Shown here piece after piece: positions 28,201 through 35,394 of a stretch of DNA of 64,000 nt. The DNA is from Pegea sp. RAD2-039 (Eukaryota > Chordata > Thaliacea > Salpida > Salpidae), in contig JAQGEQ010000363.1 in NCBI GenBank assembly GCA_034620365.1, forward strand, positions 1,736,001-1,800,000, written 5' to 3'. The position numbers were made by a program, and so were the translations under genes. The notes below the pieces were generated by a model, which was given only the letters and a program-made list of their open reading frames with translations, was not told the origin of the DNA and made no database searches. Every line of letters starts with the position of its first letter. Within the stretch, counting starts at the first letter, position 1.

Positions 28201-31200
28201 CGACCAGTTACTTTCACACAATCTTTCATTGTTTCCACTGCGTACTTGTGTCCAAACCTGATGACGTCACATACATGAAAAGTGATGACGTCGCTCACAA
28301 CTTAATTGATGACGTCATAACCGGGAAAGTACCTGTTTCGAGCTAAACAACTTTGTGATTGTAAATTTCTCATGAATAAAATTTTCCGATTTTCATCAAC
28401 TGATAAAACGTCACCACTAACAACTAACTGTAATCTAGAAGGGATGATCACGTCATTACGATGACGTCACAAGCAGCTAGTATACCGGAAGTGATCAGAA
28501 ACACGTGATGGACACCACTGTTGATGAGGATCTGATGCATCACATCTTTTTAATACGATATTCCAACTTTGCTCATCTACAACAGATGACGTCATTGATG
28601 ATGACGTAATGGATGATGACGTCACACAGTTCATACTGACTTTCAATAACAGCGAGACATCTGTGAAAGACCACGTGACGTATCATCGTAGCAACTTCAG
28701 TCTGTTGCCAGGCAACCAGTTCATCGGAAGCGGTGACGTCATCAAGAGTAGTTACGTAAACATTTCCAGTTGCATCTGCCTGTTGATGACGTCATACGAG
28801 ATTAGAAGAAATGACGTCACTAAGCAACCGACTTGTAAGAAACGATTTTGATATTGGTTGCTAAGTGAAAACTTCTCGCTTCGTCCTTTATTCGCGTTTC
28901 CTCCTGCCACATGATGACGTCAGTGAAATGGCGCGATGTGATGACGTCACTAACTTGGTGTATCACAGATAGAAGTTGCGAGTAAATCGAGATAGTTAGC
29001 CCATGTTGATGACGTGTTGATTGACAGATGAGGGAAATACCCGGATGTGATAGTGAGGTAGAATATCGGGGAATTCCCCAAAGTGAGAAATGACTTTTTA
29101 CAACGAAATTGTTGAAATTGATTTAAAGGATTACATTTAGATAAATAAATTGAAGCATTTGATTGAAGTTTTGAGGCTGTCAGGCATCGACCTTCACGTG
29201 ATTGGTGTTAATCAGGTGATGACGTCATCATCAAATCAACCTGTTTTGTAATGAAGAAGCAAAAGAGGATTTCGCAAATTTAAAAAAGGAAGAAAGATTT
29301 GATCCTCATCGTTTTCATCACATCTTCCTGTTTTAATCACTACGTCATCAACATCACGAGATGATGACGTCACACTCATACATTTGTCGTCAGCATCCGA
29401 ATACAGGACTATTGAGCTGTCTGTAGATGACGTCACAAAATAGTCAGATCATTATGATATATGACGTCATAGCAACTGGTAGTAACCTGCAGAAACGAAT
29501 AATTGAATCGAGCGACCACGTGACGAGGTAGCTTTCCATAAATTCAATTTTGATGAAGATAGAAAAATCTTTTCATCAGATCTTTCAATATGAAAGTTGT
29601 CATAGTAACTAACAAGCTGATGACGTCGTGCCAACCACTGTTGACCCCATTTTGTGACGTCACAGCTCCTCAGACCTACTTCTGCTCCTATCTTGCCACT
29701 AATTGCTTCCAAACACATCTGATGACGTCACAGATGTCACTAGGAGCTAATGACGTCATCAGTAACTAACCTTGGTTGATACATGAATGATACGAAGGCG
29801 GGAAGAATCCCAAACAAAATCGGCGTCGACGTCATGACGACGACAAACACCGGCTCGTAATACAGCGGAAGTGACGTCATGAGACGCGTGACTGACAAGT
29901 AGACAGTGTAGATGATCAAATAGTAAATTGAAATGATTTGAATCAGACGAAATTTGAATTGATGAAGAAAGAAGACAAGATTGAATCCGACAATATTCCC
30001 AATGAGTTTTTAAACTTGTTGTGTAACACCAAGGTCCTTTCGCGTCTAAATTCGGGTTTCTATGACAACCAACGATAACTTCACTAACTCACTATGACGT
30101 CACTAATTGATGATGACGTCACTAACCGGCAATAATTGTGTTTAAAGTCATGAGAAGGTTTGTAGCTAACATGATGTGGTTGGTTAGTGTCCCAACGTTG
30201 ACATGTTAGTCCTGATGACGTATGCGACATCTAGAAAACGCGGTTAGCGCGATTTTATCACGTGTATCATACAAACCTTGCCCTGGTAGTTGTAACCAGC
30301 TCCTAACATACAATCTGTGGTCCAAGGTTGATAATTACCAACTGCTGTTCGGTCATTAAGATAAACCAGAGAATGTCCTTGAGTTGGTCTTATCTGAAGG
30401 TTTTGGACCACACCTGTGAATAAATGGACATGTGTGGGTCCAGGGGTCACACTTAATAGGCTTTTTTGAAATAATTTTTAACGAACTAACCGATCCATAC
30501 AGGTTTGAGGGCGCTTCTCGCGATATATGACGTCACTGACGCTTCTTTGACAGTGGAAATAAAAGATTCATGTTGGTGACAAAAATCAACAGCTTCACGA
30601 AAACTTAGTGACTTATGAAAGATCTTCACACAAATAGGGTCACGTGGGTTGCTAGGGGCGTTGCTAAGAGGGCTAGTAAGTTGTTGCCAACCGTCATCAC
30701 ATACTTGTTCATGTGTACCAGCTGAAACATGGTTGCTAAGTGATTTACTGGTTGTTTATATTTGTTACCATAGCAACTAATGTGTTGATTGCATGGTGAC
30801 GTCTGTTGCCAAGGACCTAGACATTCCCTAACACCTTTAATACCCTGATGACAAGATCTTTGACGAGATTTAGTTCCGACTCCACAAGATTTCCCGCATG
30901 AGCTCCAATTGCTCCAATCACCCCAGTAAACTAAAAAGTGGAAAATGAAGATCAGAAGAAAAAGATTAGAAGAAGATTAGAAGAAGGTTAGAAGAAGATT
31001 AGAAGAAGATTAGAAGAAGATTAGAAGAAGATTAGAAGAAGATTAGAAGAAGATTAGAAGAAGATTAGAAGAAGATTAGAAGAAGATTAGAAGAAGATTA
31101 GAAGAAGATTAGAAGAAGATTAGAAGAAGATTAGAAGAAGATTAGAAGAAGATTAGAAGAAGATTAGAAGAAGATTAGAAGAAGATTAGAAGAAGATTAG

Positions 31201-33302
31201 AAGAAGATTAGAAGAAGATTAGAAGAAGATTAGAAGAAGATTAGAAGAAGATTAGAAGAAGATTAGAAGAAGATTAGAAGAAGATTAGAAGAAGATTAGA
31301 AGAAGATTAGAAGAAGATTAGAAGAAGATTAGAAGAAGATTAGAAGAAGATTAGAAGAAGATTAGAAGAAGATTAGAAGAAGATTAGAAGAAGATTAGAA
31401 GAAGATCAGAAGATGAAGAAAAGAAGAAAATGAGAAGAAGACCAGAAGAAGATCAGAATAACATGAGATGAAGAACAAAAGAAGATCAGATGAAGATCAG
31501 AAGAAGATCAGATGAAGATCAGAAGAAGTTAAGAAGAAGATAAGAGGATGATTTATTTAAGTAAAATAATCTAAATTTTAGCAAATGTGAAATTTCTTCT
31601 TTCGAATACTCACTTTGTGAAATATTACAAATAGTTTGAGGTCGTGTCTGAAGTCCATTCATCCACAAGCTGTCCCTGTCACTTTGGTTGCTACGCAACG
31701 TCAAATAGCGTCCGTCGAAGTTGATAAATCGGTTACTAAGCGACGACAATTGTGGGAACTTGAGATAGATCAACAGACCATTTTGAAGTTGTTGAAGACA
31801 AAACCATTTCTGAGTTATTTGAGATTCATCACAGATCTCCATTCGAAGCTAAAATAAAGATTTCGATGATTTCGTCACCAGGTGACGCTGTTGAGAGCAA
31901 CTTGAGGCGCGAAGAAGTCGATTCCGGTTGCTTGGAGACATAAGCCAGTGTTGATGTTGATCAAATGAAAAGATTTCCACCATCGCCATAGAAACCGCCT
32001 CCTAGTAATTAACAAGTGGTTGTTATGTCAACTATATGAGTGGTTGCTAACCAGCTTGGGTTGGAAGGGTTGTCAGGACATCTTCTACTTCCTCTGACGT
32101 CACCAAAGTTCGCATCTTCAAGACACACTTGTCTCTTTTCGTTTTTAATTTGGAAAGCTGTTAAAAGAGCTGCTCAGAATCTGTTTATGACGTCATCAAG
32201 TTGATAGTTTCTAGCGCATTTTAGAAAAAAGTCAGTTTGGGGACTTACTTGAGTTAATATGGGCATGGAAACAGTTGCTAGGTGCTTCATCATCGCCTCG
32301 CGGACAATCATCAAAGCCATCACACACTAGTTGCTTAGCAACACATTTGATTGAAGATGAACAACGAAAATGGGTTTCAGGAGGACACAAAACTGTAAGA
32401 AATATGATGACGTCATCAGTGAGTGACGTAATTAACTCACAAGGTTGAGATTGAAGAAGTTCAAAGACTGGTTGGTCGGTTGTTGAAGTTTGTTGATGAG
32501 GAAGATGAGGAAATGCTGAAAAATCAAATTGTAGAAAATTGTTATTTTATTGTTTGTACTTTTATCAAGTTGAAAAAAAAATTTTATTCTTGATTATTAA
32601 CTTATCATTTAAGCACTACCCTCAAAATAGGTGCTGGAAGCAGGCGAGTCCCTAGCACCTTCAACCACCAAGCACAATATTTGTTTACAAGAAAAGTTAT
32701 TATTGACTTGGTGTTATTAGTCGAGGAGCTTTTACAATTCAAGGTGCTAAATTTACTCAAATAGTTTTAAATTAAATATTTGATTCAAACGAGGCTGATT
32801 TACAAAATTAAATTTTTAAATTATTTCCAGGAAAAAAAATCAAATCTTACATTTATTGTTGAAAGATATTTCCTGACAATTGCTTATTTGTTCACAATTT
32901 CTTTCATCAATCATATTTCCTTCACAGGAATTATCCTTCGATTTACAATAACGTTGTCTTCTTTCAGACTTCGAACAACTGATTGAGCAACCACTCCATG
33001 ATCCCCATGAAGTCCACCCCGGTCCTACCAATATTCTCACAATATCAAGTACAAAAGATTGAAAAACTCACCACAAACACCACAAGTCTTCGAGCAGGAA
33101 ATTTGAGCTTGATACAAAAAGCATTTTCCCCATTTCAAGTAACTATTGCAGACATCCGCCATCAACTGATCTTTGCAACCTGTTATCAAATAAATCTTTT
33201 ATGTGATGACAATAGTTTGATAATAGACTTACTTGAAGCAGACCCATTTTGTAGACAGAGGAATATTAAAATAATTCCTCCAAAAACTAACTTAATATTC
33301 AT
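13977..33302 (-). CDS. Giant mosaic CCP/lectin/kringle membrane receptor
   Basis: One gene of about 85 coding exons (~13.6 kb, ~4,500 residues) reads from an ATG at 33302 to a TGA at 13977. A hydrophobic signal peptide is followed by ShKT, TSP1, LDLa, a beta-trefoil, TSP1, a C-type lectin domain, kringle, beta-trefoils, two kringles, two CCPs, a second lectin domain, more beta-trefoils, then a long CCP array (about 30 in total), a discoidin-like domain, transmembrane segments and a charged tail. Exon phases agree at nearly every GT-AG junction. Such ectodomains bind carbohydrate, complement-like proteins or matrix, so recognition at the cell surface is likely; the ligand is unknown. From exon 12 on, introns are mostly 41-60 nt and filled with TGACGTCA, which also occurs in exons. 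Uncertain points: the donor after exon 7, and the join to the last exon. A polycystin-like C-terminus is possible but not shown. The domain blocks are described separately below. Confidence 0.88.
16287..17125 (-). CDS. Receptor exons 71-74: discoidin-like domain and first TM segment
   Basis: Exon 71 (16797-17125) reads SFAFDGDVTTNWQP and a strand VYHLVIALQSAMLIE, resembling an F5/8 type C (discoidin) domain. Two short exons, 72 (16695-16746) and 73 (16543-16586), lead to exon 74 (16287-16490), which has VPRVIEIRLHG, a likely closing strand, and then a strong membrane segment (TIAIYLLAFLILYVIAY). In exon 71 the octamer encodes DGDVTTNW, where the family usually has DG-x-x-x-T-x-W. Octamers flank the TM segment on both sides, read DDVT and YDVI. 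The domain call rests on a few motifs and is moderate. Confidence 0.55.
17193..23545 (-). CDS. Receptor exons 42-70: array of about 24 CCP domains
   Basis: Twenty-nine exons encode a near-continuous run of CCP/Sushi modules, each of 55-75 residues with four Cys, a Pro-Pro start (CGKPPKV, CQPPPVV, CGPPVPG), a central Tyr/Phe-x-Cys and G-x-W before the last Cys. Some modules sit on one exon (50, 53-56, 59, 64, 67-70). Others are split before Cys3 (51/52, 57/58, 60/61, 62/63, 65/66). Exons 45, 46 and 47 hold parts of two or more modules. CCP arrays typify complement regulators and adhesion receptors. The octamer encodes Asp-Val-Ile/Thr just before Cys3 in many modules (CDVITSIW, DVITTC, NDVITVTMRC, GDVITSITC). 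Exons 67 and 68 start almost identically (CGATTAGTTGCG), suggesting recent module duplication. Confidence 0.85.
23594..23964 (-). CDS. Receptor exons 40-41: beta-trefoil inserted in the CCP array
   Basis: Exon 40 (23771-23964) has VC...ALQLQW and RCLSL...NLAVCSRSDVKWKC. Exon 41 (23594-23715) has TNHLTLW and NHRLYVTHDVTT. Together they look like a ricin-type trefoil between a CCP first half (exon 39) and a CCP second half (exon 42). Octamers encode NDVIK, SDVKW and HDVTT; SDVK stands where CDxxxxQxW motifs stand in other trefoils of this protein. Confidence 0.6.
24017..25382 (-). CDS. Receptor exons 34-39: CCP domains 3-6 and a partial CCP
   Basis: Exons 34/35 (25129-25382, 25013-25073) form a split CCP. 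Exons 36 (24776-24964), 37 (24539-24724) and 38 (24288-24485) each encode one whole CCP with CGKPP-, CVEPPEMPNMQI- or similar starts and W-P endings. Exon 39 (24017-24166) begins a CCP that runs into a trefoil insert. Octamers in exons 36 and 38 encode YDVIC and SDVIIAS, close to the third conserved Cys. All are phase 1 except the 34/35 join (phase 0) and the 39/40 join. Confidence 0.8.
24184..24279. repeat. 17-bp minisatellite with ETS-type core in receptor intron 38
   Basis: About five and a half copies of CAACTTCCGGTGAAGAT stand in the 121-nt intron 38. Each copy holds ACTTCCGG, the reverse of the ETS-family core CCGGAAGT. Single copies of this core also occur elsewhere in the gene body (near 17867 and 20215). 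Confidence 0.9.
25433..26532 (-). CDS. Receptor exons 29-33: beta-trefoil and Link-like module
   Basis: Exons 29 (26399-26532), 30 (26139-26349) and 31 (26007-26086) have trefoil marks: CMRVNS, SGKCLR, and KCDVTDRLQYFTC, in which the octamer again encodes CDVT of the CD...QxF motif. Exon 32 (25637-25767) has GKVFLMKSSKGEYSNVEEAK ending AAC, resembling the start of a Link or lectin-like fold. Exon 33 (25433-25583) has several Cys and DAWCF and is unclassified. Exons 32 and 33 are AT-richer. Introns 29, 31, 32 and 33 lack an exact octamer, a local gap in the pattern. Confidence 0.6.
25806..26000. repeat. 15-bp minisatellite of X-box-like motif in receptor intron 31
   Basis: Nine or more copies of GTGCTTAGCAACCAG or close variants (GTACTTAGCAACCAG) stand within a 239-nt intron. 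On the receptor strand the unit contains GTTGCTAAGC, close to an RFX X-box half-site pair. The left part is degenerate, with TAGCAACCACGTCACTAG-like variants. Open frames across this interval on both strands are products of the repeat. Confidence 0.95.
26581..26965 (-). CDS. Receptor exons 27b-28: C-type lectin domain 2
   Basis: After a CCP-terminal Cys the reading frame has HDLCYK, QTAQRRC, then LLGGELPGL, a spaced helix and IISIGIS, matching the first half of a C-type lectin fold. The exon ends before a clear WxxC tail; the following exon is trefoil-like, so the domain may be incomplete. Three octamers lie in exon 28 (26581-26822): DDVI, DDVT and MTS. The DDVI copy directly precedes the strand that usually reads WIG. 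Confidence 0.6.
26966..27468 (-). CDS. Receptor exons 25-27a: CCP (Sushi) domains 1-2
   Basis: Exon 25 (27262-27468) is a complete CCP with four Cys and GRW before the last pair. Exons 26 (27075-27212) and 27 (from 27024) form a second CCP split by an intron between its second and third Cys. In the second CCP the octamer encodes GDVTFQC, the strand that carries the second conserved Cys in this family. ATTTGCAT, the POU octamer, is read on the coding strand as NMQI at the start of the second CCP and as QIC within the first. Confidence 0.8.
27525..28080 (-). CDS. Receptor exons 22-24: kringle domains 2 and 3
   Basis: Exon 22 (27966-28080) has NFCGNPGNQSSFPWCY and continues in exon 23 (27658-27917) to a closing Cys strand. 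Exon 23 then opens another kringle (CKRGNG, YHGSVDVTSRGPC, FCRNPD), which exon 24 (27525-27601) completes with SGPWCF and FCDVIRTC. Two exonic octamers fall at consensus kringle positions: one encodes VDVT in the strand after the conserved Tyr-x-Gly, the other encodes CDVI where kringles usually have a YCxxPxC ending. All three phase joins are consistent, and the two internal introns plus the flanking introns each have two octamers. Confidence 0.8.
28141..29974 (-). CDS. Receptor exons 13b-21: tandem ricin-type beta-trefoils
   Basis: Nine exons (13b to 21, boundaries 29771, 29487-29718, 29241-29420, 28955-29191, 28821-28903, 28626-28779, 28471-28576, 28333-28434, 28141-28257) encode repeated trefoil subdomains with MCLEA, CMSV, RCLTAS and RCLAV strands and CD...QxW or QxF motifs (CDVTKWGQQW, CDASDPHQQW, NQFQQF). 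The octamer is read CDVT exactly in one CDxxxxxQxW motif and Asp-Val or Val-Thr-Ser elsewhere. Introns 12-22 in and around this block mostly have two copies. Three donors are G|GTGACGTCA. Carbohydrate binding is likely from the family; specificity cannot be read from the sequence. Confidence 0.75.
29975..30230 (-). CDS. Receptor exons 12-13a: kringle domain 1
   Basis: Exon 12 (30127-30230) ends in NYC, and exon 13 resumes with the classic kringle tail RNPNLDAKGPWCYTT, WEYC and SC. Known: kringles are triple-disulfide binding modules of plasma proteases and receptors. The intron between the halves is the first in the gene with two TGACGTCA copies, at 5 and 24 nt after the donor. From here onward nearly every intron carries the octamer. 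Confidence 0.85.
30277..30721 (-). CDS. Receptor exons 10-11: C-type lectin domain 1
   Basis: Exon 10 (30491-30721) carries the first half of a C-type lectin fold: ICVKIFHKSLSFREAVDFC, then ESFIST and VWIG. Exon 11 (30277-30413) carries the second half with WTTDC and a final strand. The calcium-binding EPN/QPD motifs are not evident, so sugar binding is uncertain. Exon 10 has one octamer read as Val-Thr-Ser; the intron between the halves has none. Confidence 0.75.
30769..30930 (-). CDS. Receptor exon 9: second TSP1 repeat
   Basis: It reads WGDWSNWSSCGKSCGVGTKSR, followed by the remaining conserved cysteines, a textbook TSP1 repeat with the tryptophan ladder and the CSxTCG-like strand. Phase 1-1. 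The exon contains the near-octamer AGACGTCA (read Gln-Thr-Ser) just before the last conserved Cys pair. Confidence 0.85.
30956..31406. repeat. 11-bp minisatellite in receptor intron 8
   Basis: About 40 near-perfect copies of GATTAGAAGAA run across this interval and decay on the right (to ~31545) into AGAAGATCAG-like repeats. In the sense of the receptor gene it is a pyrimidine-rich TTCTTCTAATC array, 683 nt of intron in total, whereas most introns in this gene are about 50 nt. The period is constant, indicating recent slippage or unequal exchange. Confidence 0.95.
31614..32157 (-). CDS. Receptor exons 6-8: ricin-type beta-trefoil
   Basis: Exons 6 (32052-32157), 7 (31887-32001) and 8 (31614-31848) join into a beta-trefoil with ricin-like marks: NTGLCLQATG, then MEICDES...QKWF (the CD...QxW-type motif), then GRYLTLRSN. 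These folds usually bind galactosides or other glycans. A TGACGTCA in exon 6 is read GDVR. The donor after exon 7 is awkward: GT-CACC at 31886 preserves phase, whereas the better-looking GTGACG donor 8 nt downstream would break it. The following intron is long because of an 11-bp minisatellite. Confidence 0.7.
32249..32515 (-). CDS. Receptor exons 4-5: linker and LDLa module
   Basis: Exon 4 (32441-32515) is a Ser/Thr/Gln/Pro-rich linker. Exon 5 (32249-32392) has the LDL-receptor class A signature: HFRC, a second Cys pair, VCDGFDDCP and GDDE with a final Cys. The acidic cluster is the calcium site of the family. The intron between them holds one TGACGTCA and the intron after exon 5 holds another, the first two copies met when reading the gene from its start. 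Confidence 0.85.
32653..32749. mobile_element. MITE-like element, copy 1 (TIR TAGCACCTT)
   Basis: A 97-bp element in receptor intron 3, bounded by perfect 9-bp inverted repeats TAGCACCTT and AAGGTGCTA. Two related copies lie at 45944-46042 and 46059-46140. They share the internal tract CAACCACCAAGCACAA near the left end and a TCGA-GAG-TTTTA tract near the right end. No coding capacity, so it would be non-autonomous. No clear target duplication was identified. Confidence 0.65.
32851..33024 (-). CDS. Receptor exon 3: thrombospondin type 1 repeat
   Basis: The exon encodes WTSWGSWSGCSISC followed by three further cysteines and a C-terminal NC pair, the standard TSP1 pattern of WxxW and six Cys. 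TSP1 modules bind glycosaminoglycans or matrix proteins and are often C-mannosylated on the WxxW tryptophans. Phase 1 on both sides allows exon shuffling. The exon joins the ShKT exon in frame. Confidence 0.85.
33072..33302 (-). CDS. Receptor exons 1-2: signal peptide and ShKT domain
   Basis: Exon 1 (33233-33302) encodes a classic signal peptide: MNIK, then a long hydrophobic stretch ending near NGSAS. Exon 2 (33072-33179) encodes a six-cysteine ShKT module beginning SCKD and ending C-S-K-T-C-G-V-C, with the usual W-G-K-C in the middle. ShKT domains are small disulfide folds found in many secreted animal enzymes and receptors; here the domain is simply part of a mosaic ectodomain. The ATG was chosen because it opens the signal peptide and has a TATA-like element upstream. 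Neither intron here contains the octamer. Confidence 0.85.
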
Positions 33303-33309
33303 CTAGAAA

Positions 33310-35390
33310 GCTGATGAATAAATTTACTTATTTTTTAAGATTTAAATTTGATTTATATAAAATAGAAATAAGATTACAGAAAACTGTTTAGAAATTGATA
33401 ACTTTACTTCAAAAAAGCTATTTACAAAACAATTATCCAATTAAAAAAGGCAAATAAATGAAAAGCCTGACTTGTAATGCAAGCTAGAAACAAAACTATT
33501 GAAGAATTGCTTTTAATAAAGAAAGTTAAAAATGTTTAGATGTAAGAAACAAATAAGGTCATCGTGATTTAGGCTTTTTACTGTCACTGACAAATTAAAG
33601 CCAACCTTACATGAAATTTTTTATCAAAGTGTTTAAGTATATTTTGATTATTTAAAAATGTTCATATGAATGAAGAATTTATGATATTTAATATACCTAG
33701 TATTATCGCTTTAACTTTTGATTTTAAAATAATTTTTAATTTATTTTTGTTATTGGTTAGATTTTGTTATTAATAGTTGGGTTTCAACTTCTTATTTGGC
33801 TTTAAAAAGATAATTTAAACAAAAAATTTAATATATGACTTCAACGGATAACAGGTTTATTTATATAAACTTGATTATGTAAGCAAATTGTTTATGTTTC
33901 AGAAGACAAATTAGTTACAAACTTAATTGGCTTTTAAAAAAATAATTAAATAAATTTATAAGATTATAAGATCTTCATGTTTTTGAATGATAAAATAATA
34001 TTTTGCGCAAAAAACTGAAACGTGAGAAAAGTGATTTTAGAATGATTTTTTTGAATAGTTTTGATAGATATGATAACTTTGCAGAAAATTTATCAAAATA
34101 TCAAAACTACACCTTAAAAAAAATACTCAAAGAAAAGTATTAACAATTTAAAATCTGTTTATAATAATCTGTAAATAACTAATTTGAAAAGAATAAGTCA
34201 ATTGAAAAATGAATATAGTGCAATATTAAGTGCATTTTGGCTTTCTTTTCCCACTACAACTTTGAAGCTTCCTATGACTAAGAAAACCTCTTTGAATTGA
34301 TATTACTATAATCTATTTGCTTTCGATTTTTTATTTGATTTTACTGACTTAAGTTGGTTATATGTCAATTAGTTTTTAGCTTTTTTAAGTTTAATATTTC
34401 TTAGAGTATGTACCTATACATCCTATACACCTAGAAATTGAAGCTAATACAAGATTATCACGATTCTATTTGCATAAGCTGTTATTGGCGACGAGTCGAA
34501 CACGCGTCTGATAAACCTTTGTACGTTGCACGAGTAGGTTATATTTTCCAGTCAACATACAATTTAATATTTCGGTTTCATTCAATTCAAAACTCGTTTT
34601 TTTATTTAAAAATCAAACTTCACTGTATAGAGCTAATTACCAATTGGAGAAAGCATCTTGTGGTTAAAAATGAACATTTTTGTGGTTGCTTTACGAGAAG
34701 CAAAGATATGAGAGTAAACCTAGATAGATAATGCATAATCAGTTGACATTGATGTCACTTTCCAAGGTCACTAGCCCTATGTCACTGAAGAGTGAGGTAT
34801 TTTAGCGTACTCTCGACTCCACTACAATCTAACCCATGTTAACTTGCTCTCATCTACTGCTTCGGCCTCTAAAGCTCATCCAAAAAGTCAGTTTGTTGTT
34901 AATGAAGCAATTTGTGTTCTACAATTAACCAGTTAAGTTTGAAAAAAACTATATTGTTTTACTCGATAAAATACATAATTGAAAAAAAAATATGATGTGA
35001 TCTGATTAACTTTATGTATTGAAAGTATCATTAAAAATTAATTAAGAAAATATATGATTAAAGTGTAAAGACTTCATTAAGAAATAAAAAAGCCATTTTT
35101 GACGATTAAGTTTTATATTTTACATCAAGACCAGTTTATTGATGATCAGTTTATTTTCACTTAAGTTGAGAAGTTTCTTACAATTTAAGGTTATACTAGA
35201 AGATGATTTCGGTAAATGAAAAAGCTGATAGTGAAGAATATAATACTTTATACAAACATTTATACCCTTTTTAAATTTGCAATCAAATAAGTTTATTTGT
35301 TTATTAAAAAGAATTTAAAAATTCAGAAACTAAACTTATATCAAATTACAAAAATGTGATTTTATTTGGGAAAGTAAAAAGATATATATT
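33310..35390. other. Intergenic region between receptor and small GPI-type gene
   Basis: Mostly AT-rich. A GC-richer stretch at about 34480-34880 contains an ACACGCG/GTTCGACTC segment that could be a decayed tRNA-like or repeat sequence, but no convincing fold or reading frame emerged. A 97-codon plus-strand frame there shows no domain or signal and I do not call it a gene. Confidence 0.45.
33352..33359 (-). promoter_or_regulatory. TATA-box candidate for the receptor gene
   Basis: On the minus strand TATATAAA lies about 50 bp upstream of the receptor start codon. This spacing would give a short 5' leader. In such AT-rich DNA a chance match is possible. There is no TGACGTCA in this proximal promoter, in contrast to the gene body. 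Confidence 0.35.
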
Positions 35391-35394
35391 GTAG

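Noticed and set aside
13932..30130. Octamer array as a CRISPR array, satellite or tandem repeat
   Set aside because: Spacing is irregular, flanks differ and the copies track exon-intron structure of a gene with intact domains. No repeat unit longer than about 12 bp is shared.
13932..30130. Array as a single CRE-rich promoter or CpG island
   Set aside because: It covers the whole 3' four fifths of the transcribed region, not the 5' end, and includes coding exons.
32183..32192. Early octamers in introns 4 and 5 as evidence of full coverage of the gene
   Set aside because: Only two copies occur in the first eleven introns, so the pattern does not extend uniformly to the 5' end.
34438..34731. 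97-codon plus-strand frame and a GTTCGACTC B-box-like stretch
   Set aside because: No splice signals, family resemblance or full tRNA fold could be built; the local GC rise alone is not enough.
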